From: Diphasiastrum complanatum
Taxonomy: Eukaryota > Streptophyta > Lycopodiopsida > Lycopodiales > Lycopodiaceae
Direction: 5' to 3'
Length of the DNA: 64,000 nucleotides
NCBI GenBank assembly: GCA_029204225.1
Contig: CM055113.1
Location: 31,312,361 to 31,376,360 of the forward strand
This document shows, one piece after another, positions 56,238 to 64,000 of the stretch; positions within the stretch are counted from its first letter, which is position 1; each line of letters begins with the position of its first letter. Below the pieces are notes generated by a model. That model did not search any database. It had not been told where the DNA came from and saw only the letters and a list, made by a program, of their open reading frames with translations. The position numbers were made by a program, and so were the translations under genes.

Positions 56238-57539
56238 AGTGATAACATGAAGGTTGTGGACAAAGGATTGCAGGAAGATAATCTATACATATTGTACACT
56301 TCTATCCCTAGTCATCATGCTTATACTGCAAAAGGAGGTGATAGGGATAGGTTGTGGCACGAGAAGTATGGACATCTTGGCTACGAGAGGTATGGACATC
56401 TTGGCTACCAAAGTATGCACGAGAGGTGATGTCGATAGGTTGTGGCACGAGAGGTATGGACATCTTGGCTACCAAAGTATGCAGGTGTTGAACCAGCATC
56501 ATATGGTGGAGGAGCTTCTAGCCATTAAGCCAAGCTCTTCAGTGTGTGAGACTTGTGCTATGGGAAAGCAGCAAAGACAAAAGTTTCCCAAGGAAAGCAC
56601 CATCAGGGTAGCAGGTATACTTGAATTGGTGCATTCAAATTTGTGAAGGCCAACCCAAACTAGATCTGCAGGCAAGCATATTACTTTATGACCTTCATTG
56701 ATGACTTCTCACGCAAAATTTGGGTTTATTTCTTGAGACAAAAAACTGAAGCACTCAAGTATTTTGCACATTTCAAAGCTTTGGTAGAAAAGCAATCAGG
56801 AAAGAAGATAAAGATGCTCAGGTCAAATGGTAGTGGAGAGTACATTAGCACGGAATTTGTGGAATTTTGTTAAGCTAATGGAATCAAAAGGCAGCTTGCG
56901 GCTTCCCATACCCCTCAGCAAAATGGCGTAGCCAAGAGAAAGAACCGAACTATTGTGGAGTGTGCAAGGTGCATGCTCAAGGCAAAGGGGTTGCCAACTC
57001 TTTTTGGGGCAAGGCAATGCACACATTGGTGTTTCTTTTGAATAGAAGTCCAACTAAGGCTGTGGAAGGCAAGACTCCAGGAGGCATTTAGCGGCATTAA
57101 GCTCAAGGAGGCCGCTTTGCGAGTGTTTGGCTGTATGGCGTATGCCCATGTTTCCAAGGATGACAAGAAAAAGCTAGATGCTAACAAAATGTATTTTCTT
57201 GGGATACAATGAGGAAGCGAAAGCCTACCGACTTATGATCTTACTAGCGGGAAGAGGATCATAAGTCCAGATGTGATCTTTGATGAGGATCACTCACCTC
57301 GTGTGGAGGAACACGAGAAGGAGGGAACAAGTGAGCTTGTTCCAATACTTGATGCCAAGCATGATGAACCGCATCTACATATTAAGGAGTCTCAGGATGA
57401 TCATATGAGTGATCAAGAGGAGGAATTCGAGAAGGCTAAGAAGCGGAAGGAAAGGGGCAAAGTTGTTGAGTCCTATTCGCCATCTTCATCACCAACTACG
57501 AGGAAGAAGTTTCCCAAGTGGTATTGGCAACCTGTATAG
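56238..57539 (+). pseudogene. Copia integrase, family E
   Basis: The pre-integrase motif WHERYGHLGYQSM is repeated (see 56361-56472), then CETCAMGKQQRQKFP. Core: ELVHSNL (first Asp is Asn), FIDDFSRKIWVYFLRQKTEA, MLRSNGSGEYISTEF (second Asp is Asn) and TPQQNGVAKRKNRTIVECAR (Glu is Lys). All three catalytic positions are substituted. The C-terminal part LRVFGCMAYAHVSKDDKKKL and linker VIFDEDHSPRVEEHEKEGTS follow, with several shifts. Confidence 0.87.
56361..56472 (+). repeat. Repeated 24-bp unit in pre-integrase zinc motif
   Basis: GAGARGTATGGACATCTTGG followed by CTAC occurs at 56361, 56385 and 56449. A larger duplication covers GATAGGTTGTGGCACGAGA (about 56346 and 56435). Each unit encodes YGHLGY, part of the zinc-binding H-x3-H region. 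Confidence 0.85.
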
Positions 57540-57621
57540 GATGGTATGATATTGGATGAGGGAGATCTCAAAGGCGGCTTAAGCCCATCAGCATGGACAC
57601 CAGGAGACAAACTTTGAGCTT

Positions 57622-58170
57622 ATGACCACTATTTTGGATTCACAAGATCCGCATACATCCGTCGAGGCAGCAGATGAGAAGGTATGGCAACAAGCCATGC
57701 AAGAGGCGTATGACTCCATCCTCAAGAATGATACATGGGACTTGGTGAGGCTACCAAAAGGGAAGCGTCCTATCGGGTGTGAATGTGTCTATAGGACCAA
57801 ATACAAATCGGATGGGAGCATTGAAGAACATAAGGCAAGGTTAGTGGCCAAAGGCTATGCGCAGCAGGATGGCTTGGACTACGATGAGACGTTTGCACCC
57901 GTGGCTAAGATGACGTCTATCTAGATGGTCTTAGTATTGGCTGCATTCTATGATTGGGAACGTAAAGAGTGCTTTTCTCAATGGACAGTTGGCTGAAAAG
58001 GTTTACATGGACCAGCCACAAGGCTTTGAGGCGAAGGGCAAGGGCAAGGAAACTATGGTATGCAACTTAAGAAGGCCTTATACGGTTTGAAACAAACACC
58101 CAACGCCTAATATAGTCATATAGACAACTATTTTGCCAAGGAGCATTTTAAAAAGAGTCGTTCGGATTGC
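57622..58170 (+). pseudogene. Copia RT N-terminal half, family E
   Basis: [60 protein letters not shown] and APVAKMTSI, then a stop at 57922. Degraded remnants follow (FYDWE, KALYGLKQTPNA) before the open frame at 58174. Confidence 0.85.
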
Positions 58171-58173
58171 AAC

Positions 58174-58911
58174 TTGTATGTGAAGAAGGAAGATGGGAAC
58201 ACCGTCTCAATAGTTCTCTATGTGGATGACTTAGTCATCACGAGTAACAATGGGAAGCTGATCACAAAAGTGAAGGCTCATTTGTCAAATGAGTTTGAAA
58301 TGAAAGATTTGGCTTTAATCCACTATTGCCTAGGTTTGGAGGTTTGGAGAAAGCAAAATTGTGTGTTCATTTCGGAGGCAAATTATGCATGTGAAGTCTT
58401 GGAGAGGTTCAAGATGCAAGATTCAAAACCAGTCTCTACTCCCATTGATACCAGCAGCAAGCCATCTTGGGATGATGGCACTCCTTTCATGGATGAGACT
58501 CTTTATAGGCAACTAGTGGGCAGCCTGATTTATCTTACCACTTCGAGACCAGACATTTCCTATGCGGTTGGTGTGGCTAGCCAGTTTATGAGTTCCCCAA
58601 CTGAGGCCCATTGGAAAGCAGCAAAGAGGGTACTTAGGTATGTCAAGGGGAGTACCTGTTATGGAATAGAGCACACAGATGTCAGTGAGCTTCAGCTTGG
58701 AGGCTTCACTGATTCGGATTGGGCTGGTGATAGGGATGATCGGAAGTCAACAACGGGCTACACATTCAACCTTCGTTCTTGAGCCATTTCTTGGTGCAGC
58801 AAGAAGCAGCCCACCGTCACCTTATCATCCACAGGGGCTGAGTATCGAGCAGAGGCAAAGGCTACCTACGAGGCTATATGGCTTAGGAGCTTCTTGGGGA
58901 GGTGCAGATCC
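58174..58911 (+). pseudogene. Copia RT C-terminal half and RNase H, family E
   Basis: NLYVKKEDGNTVSIVLYVDD (catalytic YVDD), LIHYCLGLEVWRKQNCVFIS, LYRQLVGSLIYLTTSRPDIS, then RNase H: LQLGGFTDSDWAGDRDDRKS and, past a stop at 58780, [20 protein letters not shown] and [10 protein letters not shown]. The copy ends abruptly at about 58911, where an oppositely oriented LINE fragment begins. Confidence 0.9.
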
Positions 58912-59200
58912 CACAAAAAAGACCATGATTTTGGTCTTCGAGATGTTCACTTGTAATCCCCATCTAACACAAAAAGCATGTAGATTGTCAGATGTCTCTG
59001 ATGCCCCTCTCTAGTCAGTGATAATAGAGCCACATCATCAACATATGGTCATCAAATACCCCCAAAGGGTACAATCTAGACCACCACCACGGCAAATAAC
59101 CTCCTTGAGCTCATCAATATGTAGCCCAACTAATGTAGGTGAAAGGGAACAGCCCACCCAATTTCACTCCAATAGTGCTTACTGCTCAACATTGGATCTG
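58912..59200 (-). pseudogene. LINE reverse transcriptase fragment, minus strand
   Basis: The minus strand carries pieces typical of the LINE RT centre in shifting frames: IGVKLG (normally GVKQGCPLSP), HIDELKEVICRGGGLDCTLW, and YVDDVALLSLTREGHQRHL (catalytic YxDD), then [11 protein letters not shown]. No continuous frame remains. It truncates family E RNase H. Confidence 0.72.
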
Positions 59201-59209
59201 AAATGCCCA

Positions 59210-59210
<1 letters not shown>

Positions 59211-59300
<90 letters not shown>
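59211..59300. repeat. Compound microsatellite (TG)n(AG)n
   Basis: (TG)17 at 59211-59244, a short AGTG transition, then (AG)n to 59300. Same arrangement and strand as 2417-2526. Confidence 0.96.
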
Positions 59301-59304
<4 letters not shown>

Positions 59305-59689
59305 AAACTTTAGATAATTTGTAAACCCAGGTGATATCCCTTATTGATGCCTAATCAAAATTCTAAAAAAAAAAGCAACTATGAAAGAGAAACACATTGA
59401 ATAAAAAGTAAATAAATATGGGCCATATTATGAAATGAAATACGCATTATTTTGGAATGGGCAACTATGATATATACACATACATACATACATACATACA
59501 CATGTTTATGTGCGTGCTCATAAAATTACTCGTTTCGAAATGGAGTGCATTTCAAAATGGCATCTTGAATGCATCCCTTTTTGATATGTGACCTAATAAA
59601 AAAGTTTTTGAAACACATAAGCTAAAACAAATTGGCCTGCGTTAATAAGAGGTTAAGACATGAAAAACCCATTCATACATAAAAAAAAA
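59301..59689. other. AT-rich, one (CATA)n tract
   Basis: ACATACATACATACATACA at about 59480-59500. No gene seen. Confidence 0.6.
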
Positions 59690-60455
59690 ACTGCACCTAG
59701 GGCCTTCATGCAAGACGAGTTTTTCTTTGATGGTCAGCTTCTAGATGTAGTTTCATCCTATACCTATCTAGGGGTACTTTTTAGTGACCCTTTTTAAGTA
59801 TGAGACTTGCATCTTCAGCCTATCGGACTAGGGAAGGGCCATGCTCCCTGGTCCCGTCAGAGAGATTCTGCTTTAGGAGATACATTCATGATGTTCCCAG
59901 TAAGTGCCACCATTTTGACATTATCGTCACTCCTACAGTACTCTATTCAGTTAAACAGACCTTACGTCCTCTAATTGAGCTAGAATATCACGGCTACAAA
60001 CCACCATGCTCTCTCAGATAATACAGGCTAAGCCTTTTGTTTTGCATCTAATCATCCACCACTAGTTGATGTCCTTTTTCAACTCATTGTGTATATCCAA
60101 GGAGCCTTGTCGCATCCTCCTAACAAATACACATACATGGTGATCACCTCTTCGATGCAGCTCCATAGTCACGGTTTCCATTCTTCTTGGTATTCACAGA
60201 AAGCCCTCCTTTTGCGCTCATTTGGCATCATTGTCTCCGACCTCCCAACAGGTACCCATGAGTATATGAGACAATCTATATATCGTGGTTCTCTTCAGCA
60301 TACCTGGCAGGGACAGTTGGGTATCAAGATTCAATCGGAGTCACTTCTTAGAGCTAGATGCATCAGGCTTCCCAATTCAGAAATAGTACTTCGATTATGG
60401 TTTATCATACTGCATGAGATTCACATTGGGACAGATCAAGGTGTTGAAATATAAA
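59690..60455 (+). pseudogene. LINE C-terminal region, plus strand
   Basis: FFFDGQLLDVVSSYTYLGVL (post-RT SYTYLGV motif), a stop, then MRLASSAYRTREGPCSLVPS, RYIHDVPSKCHHFDIIVTPT and VLYSVKQTLRPLIELEYHGY (the conserved P-T-x-L-Y-x motif after LINE RT). In the next frame a long stretch (60089-60454) reads SSWYSQKALLLRSFGIIVSD and ARCIRLPNSEIVLRLWF. It is probably the same LINE class as the minus fragment at 58912-59200, in opposite orientation. Confidence 0.7.
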
Positions 60456-60695
60456 CCTAGTTAAATAAATAAAACATAGCACATGGTTTTATTTGGGGCC
60501 AAAGTTTTTAAGGCCCAAGTAAACTTAGGCAAAAAATTTTAGCACCAAACTCGTGGAGGGCCTTCTTACATGATGATGCCACATACCCACTTGAGTTTGG
60601 TAGCCCCCCCATGCACATGGGGGAGAACAAGTTAGTTTGCCACCTAGCTTAACATACATGAGTATTCTGACACTTGGCAATTGCATGCCAATGAC
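60456..60695. other. AT-rich stretch before LTR
   Basis: No coding content. GTTAAATAAATAAAAC and GGCCCAAGT resemble parts of the gypsy LTR at 20341 only loosely. Confidence 0.4.
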
Positions 60696-61395
60696 TGTAC
60701 ATACTAACTTCTATTTAATAGAGTCTCCACGAGTTGGAGAGTGGGTTGAATGGAATCATCTTCCATCTTCATCATTTTTCATTGTCTCCTTGATCTGAAT
60801 ACTTGTAGGAGGTCGCAGTTGGATCTGATCTGATCTTCTACATGTTTCTCCCTCTCCTCTCATTAGATTTCGTTGAGGACAGTTGCATACTGATCCTTGG
60901 AGGAGGGCGCTACTATTCCTATGCTTTCTAGCTTCTATCAAAGTGTTTCCATGACCAGAACAGCCATCATTCAGATCTGATTGGGCGCTGGATCTGATTT
61001 GCTTGTTCCTTCATTTCTCCTCAGTGGATTGTTAGAATTGAACAAAATCAATTGCACAAGATTTCTATAGCATAGGCTCTATCATTCCTTATGAGTAGAA
61101 GCAATTGGAAGTCAATCTGAATCTGATTTTTCCAGTGCATGGTCAGTGCAAGTCATTGCATGTTGTTGCATGAGCTTGCATGTCCCTTAAACATTCTTGC
61201 ATGTCATTGCATGTTGTTGCATGAGCTTGCATGTTGCTTAAACGTTCTTGCATGTCAATGCATGTTGTTGCATGAGGTCTTTTAAGCCTCGAGGCAACTT
61301 GTGGGCTTATTAGATCCAAGATCCTCAAGCTTCCGCTAAACTTTGGTGTCTAGAATTGTGTTTTTTCATGCTCTAGGCTACCCAATTTTGCAGCA
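60696..61395 (+). mobile_element. 5' LTR of gag-only copia element (about 700 bp)
   Basis: TGTACATACTAACTTC at 60696 marks where homology with the second LTR (62540) begins. It ends TTTTGCAGCA and is followed one base later by a PBS. It contains TCTATTTAATAGAG (TATA-like) at about 60710 and an array of ten TGCATG motifs at 61157-61274. Divergence from the other LTR looks like a few percent. Confidence 0.78.
61157..61274. repeat. Array of ten TGCATG motifs in LTR
   Basis: TTGCATG or ATGCATG occurs ten times in 118 bp, organised as about 2.5 copies of a 51-bp unit. The same array is in the second LTR at 63003-63120. TGCATG/CATGCA is the RY core recognised by plant B3-domain factors of the ABI3/FUS3/LEC2 group; a regulatory role here is inference. 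Confidence 0.9.
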
Positions 61396-61396
61396 A

Positions 61397-61408
61397 TGGT
61401 ATCAGAGC
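61397..61408 (+). other. Primer-binding site, initiator tRNA-Met
   Basis: TGGTATCAGAGC, a perfect match, one base after the LTR. Confidence 0.92.
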
Positions 61409-61463
61409 TTTAGGCTCTATATTTTTCTTGCTTGGTTACTTGTGTCAATTCATTATTCTCATC

Positions 61464-62399
61464 ATGGCTCAAACTGTTTATCTAGAATCCTCTTCAAACT
61501 ATCATGCATGGGTTAGAGAGATAGAATATCAACTCCGGCAACATCCAAGGTGTTGGGAAATAGCTACTAAGTTATATCCTGAACCAACTCTAATGGATGG
61601 TAATAAAGTTGAGTGTGATCAGTGGAGGATTGCTAATAGCAAGGCTATTGGCATAATAGGCTTATCTCTATCCTTGAAGATAAGACTTGCATATCCAAGT
61701 ATGAATAAAGCTTGTGATCTTATTGATGCTATCACGACAGATTTTGAACATCCTTCTCTTCAAGACATCTGTTTTTTCACTGATCAACTTTATGCTCATA
61801 GATGGACAGGAGAAGATCATGTAAGAGATTACATTGAGTCTTTGGAAAAGTTGTTTCTTCATTTAGAATTTGCAGGACCTGAGCATGTAATTCCGGGGAA
61901 GAAAAAGCTAATTATCATGTTGAGAGGTCTTCCAGTCTCTCACAAGAATTTCAAGACATCTATCACCATGCGGGCAGATATGACTTATGAAAAAGCCAAA
62001 GTAGCTTTACTTCGAGAGGAGCTGATGAGAGAAGAGGAGTTCCATATTCATGATGACACAACTAAAGCTAAAGGATCCAAGCAAAAGGAGGATTCTCTGC
62101 ACTAGGCGTATTATGCAAGCCAGAAGCAGAACAACAAACAGAATGGCAAGGGCAAGGACAACAAATGTCAACACTGTGGTAAAGTTGGACATTCTAAAAA
62201 TTCTTGTTTCTTCAATCCTTGTATCTCTTGTAAATTTTGTAAGAAGAGAGGACATGTAGCAGCATTTTGTGACAAGAGGCCACAAGATAGCTTAAAAAAT
62301 GCTTTCAAAGGTAAACAGCAAGAAACAGAAACACGTGCAGTTACAGATGTAGCTGATAGTAGCAGACAACCCAATCTGACTACTAGCATTTGGTGCTAA
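61464..62399 (+). pseudogene. Copia gag, near-complete (gag-only element)
   Basis: The start is chosen at MAQTVYLESSSNYHAWVREI (the preceding in-frame ATG at 61428 adds an atypical hydrophobic leader). The UBN2 region follows: IANSKAIGIIGLSLSLKIRL, DYIESLEKLFLHLEFAGPEH and MLRGLPVSHKNFKTSITMRA. One TAG at 62103 interrupts. The same frame continues through two intact zinc knuckles, CQHCGKVGHSKNSC and CKFCKKRGHVAAFC, and ends TTSIWC at a TAA (62397-62399), just where a protease would begin. Gag encapsidates element RNA. With one nonsense codon in about 310, it is the best-preserved gag in the window. No pol follows. Confidence 0.9.
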
Positions 62400-62563
62400 A
62401 ACAGACCGCACTGGAGCAGGAGCGTGAATCTATCAAAGCCACCAAAAGATCGCTTAAGGACTACATCTACCAACTGGAGCAAAATGTTTCCAAGGAAAAG
62501 GCAGAGTTGCAAAGATCCCAGGCCAACTTCACCACCCAATGTCCATACTCAAATTCTATTTAA
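62387..62563 (+). other. Coiled-coil-coding segment between gag and 3' LTR
   Basis: Overlapping the gag stop in another frame, 58 codons are open: LVLKQTALEQERESIKATKR, SLKDYIYQLEQNVSKEKAEL, QRSQANFTTQC, then a stop in the LTR. Heptad-like Leu/Ile spacing and charge suggest a coiled coil. This does not resemble copia protease or pol and may be captured host sequence or a filler from another element. Confidence 0.4.
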
Positions 62564-63242
62564 TAGAGTCTCCACGAGTTGGAGAGTGTGTTGAATGGAA
62601 TCATCTTCCATCTTCATCATTTTTCATTGTCTCCTTGATCTGAAATACTTGTAGGAGGTCGCAGTTGGATCTAATCTGATCTTCTACATGTTTCTCCCTC
62701 TCCTCTCATCAGATTTCGCTGAGGATAGGTGCATACTAATCCTTGGAGGAGGACGCTACTATTCCTATGCTTTCTAGCTTCTATCAAAGTGTTTCCATGA
62801 CCAGAACAGCCATCATTCAGATCTGATTGGGCGCTGGATTTGATTTGCTTGTTCCTTCATTTCTCCTCAGTGGATTGTCAGAATTGAACAAAATCAATTG
62901 CCCAAGATTTCTATTGCATAGGCTCTATCATTCCTTATGAGTAGAAGCAATTAGAAGTCAATCTGAATCTGATTTTTCCAGTGCATGGTCAGTGCAAGTC
63001 ATTGCATGTTGTTGCATGAGCTTGCATGTCCCTTAAACATTCTTGCATGTCATTGCATGTTGTTGCATGAGCTTGCATGTTGCTTAAACGTTCTTGCATG
63101 TCAATGCATGTTGTTGCATGAGGTCTTTTAAGCCTCGAGGCAACTTGTGGGCTTATTAGATCCAAGATCCTCAAGCTTCCGCTAAACTTTGGTGTCTAGA
63201 ATTGTGTTTTTTCATGCTCTAGGCTACCCTGATTTTGGAGCA
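62540..63242 (+). mobile_element. 3' LTR of gag-only copia element (about 703 bp)
   Basis: Direct repeat of 60696-61395, from TGTCCATACTCAAATTC to TTTTGGAGCA. The next bases (CAAGGTATC) still resemble the PBS junction of the first LTR, so it could instead derive from a second element's 5' LTR. No matching target duplication was found. Confidence 0.75.
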
Positions 63243-64000
63243 CAAGGTATCTTCACATCAGCTTGAGGTTGAGACAGGGCACTTCTACGGGTATCCCACG
63301 TGAGGATAGAATATGTCGGATATGTTCATTGGGGGAGGGAGATTGAGATTGAAGAGCATTTCATTTTTTAATTTGCAGTAATACAAAATATGTGGTCAAT
63401 ATTATTGCTTAACCAGAGACCCACCCACCACTTAATGTTCTCTCATGAACCTTGGTGTGTGGTCCTTATGCTAGATGAGATGTCCCTGATGCGAAGAGTT
63501 TTGGAACAGGATCAGCCAAATACTCGAGATACTAGCCTCAAAGTACATCTCCAGGAGGAGAGTTCGTACAAACTCAGAGTTGAGCATGAGGATACTCCTA
63601 TTCTTATGAGAAATCGACATCATGATCAATGACTGTGTAGAGCACATCACTTCCTTGCTGCCTCCAGGGGTACCATGAGGGCTTAGTGGAGCAGGATCAT
63701 ATGTTACCATGAGGGCTTAGTGGAGCAGGATCTTCTCAAACCTTTTGCTACAAGAATTTTCTAGTATCTAGATTCTAAATTATTTGCCATATGATGTGTG
63801 TCGTTTCCCCGTATCCCATTTCTCGTTTCCCATTTCCCAAGGGGGCTGCATTTCCCGGGTGGGAAACGTTTCCCAAAACTATGTCCTGGATAAAGATCTC
63901 ACATTTACACAAGTCATGGAAAGGAAAGAGGCTGTGCATAAAGCAAAGGATAGAAGGAGACACCTAATATACATGGACGGTAATATCCATTTTGTTGAAG
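63243..64000. other. No gene seen; small repeats
   Basis: A 34-bp tandem duplication, TACCATGAGGGCTTAGTGGA followed by GCAGGATC, occurs at 63671 and 63705. TTTCCC and GGGAAACG phrases recur at 63805-63875 with an inverted pair around CCCGGGTGGGAAACG. No recognisable coding content. Confidence 0.5.

Noticed and set aside
61143..61328. Minus-strand frame with HATTCNDMQE repeats, identical at 62989-63174
   Set aside because: It is the translation of the TGCATG tandem array in both LTRs and has no independent support.
63797..63875. TTTCCC/GGGAAACG inverted phrases as a possible MITE end
   Set aside because: No matching terminal repeat or target duplication was found within the window, which ends 125 bp later.

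Overview
This window looks like nuclear DNA of a land plant and is almost entirely transposable-element sequence. Evidence: Ty1/copia gag-pol remnants in both orientations, one Ty3/gypsy gag region with a primer-binding site (PBS) matching tRNA-Asp, several PBSs matching initiator tRNA-Met, non-LTR (LINE-type) reverse transcriptase remnants, and long (TG)n, (AG)n and (CT)n microsatellites. The LINE types, and a decayed gene at 41.2-42.4 kb that resembles proteins I associate mainly with invertebrates and protists, fit a non-flowering plant (fern, lycophyte or bryophyte) better than a flowering plant; this is inference. No intact protein-coding gene was found. One short stretch (54440-54608, minus) may be the last exon of a host gene.

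Layout. 0.5-2.3 kb: 5' end of a minus-strand copia element (gag start, PBS, 1020-bp LTR). 2.8-3.7 kb: minus-strand integrase remnant of copia family B. 3.7-13.8 kb: plus-strand copia family A (gag, protease, integrase, RT, RNase H, LTR), split inside RNase H by a complete, apparently young 5207-bp non-autonomous LTR element (7566-12772) with near-identical LTRs and a CTAAG target duplication. 13.8-16.3 kb: plus-strand family B RT/RNase H and LTR. 16.3-20.2 kb: minus-strand LTR, PBS, long leader and an acidic gag-like reading frame. 20.3-24.2 kb: plus-strand Ty3/gypsy LTR, PBS, leader and gag, cut off by a minus-strand family B element (24.2-26.6 kb) and then a minus-strand family A remnant (26.8-28.3 kb). 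28.3-32.3 kb: partial gypsy LTR, a plus-strand copia LTR/PBS/gag, and a minus-strand gag-RNase H deletion product. 32.3-37.5 kb: mostly AT-rich, with a coding-like relic at 34.4-35.1 kb and a (CT)52 tract. 37.5-40.8 kb: minus-strand copia with every domain except RNase H. 41.2-42.4 kb: decayed intron-containing gene of unknown function. 42.4-47.4 kb: minus-strand copia family C with a solo LTR in its integrase. 47.9-49.6 kb: copia gag, PBS and RT pieces. 51.2-52.9 kb: minus-strand LINE-type RT remnant. 55.1-58.9 kb: plus-strand copia family E. 58.9-60.5 kb: two oppositely oriented LINE fragments. 60.7-63.2 kb: a gag-only LTR element.

How the parts relate: nothing here works as a pathway. The elements are nested and truncated fragments carrying frameshifts and stops. 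The young 5.2-kb element and the gag-only element lack polymerase genes and would have depended on enzymes supplied by autonomous copia elements. All LTR, exon and junction positions come from reading by eye and may be off by a few to tens of bases where stated.
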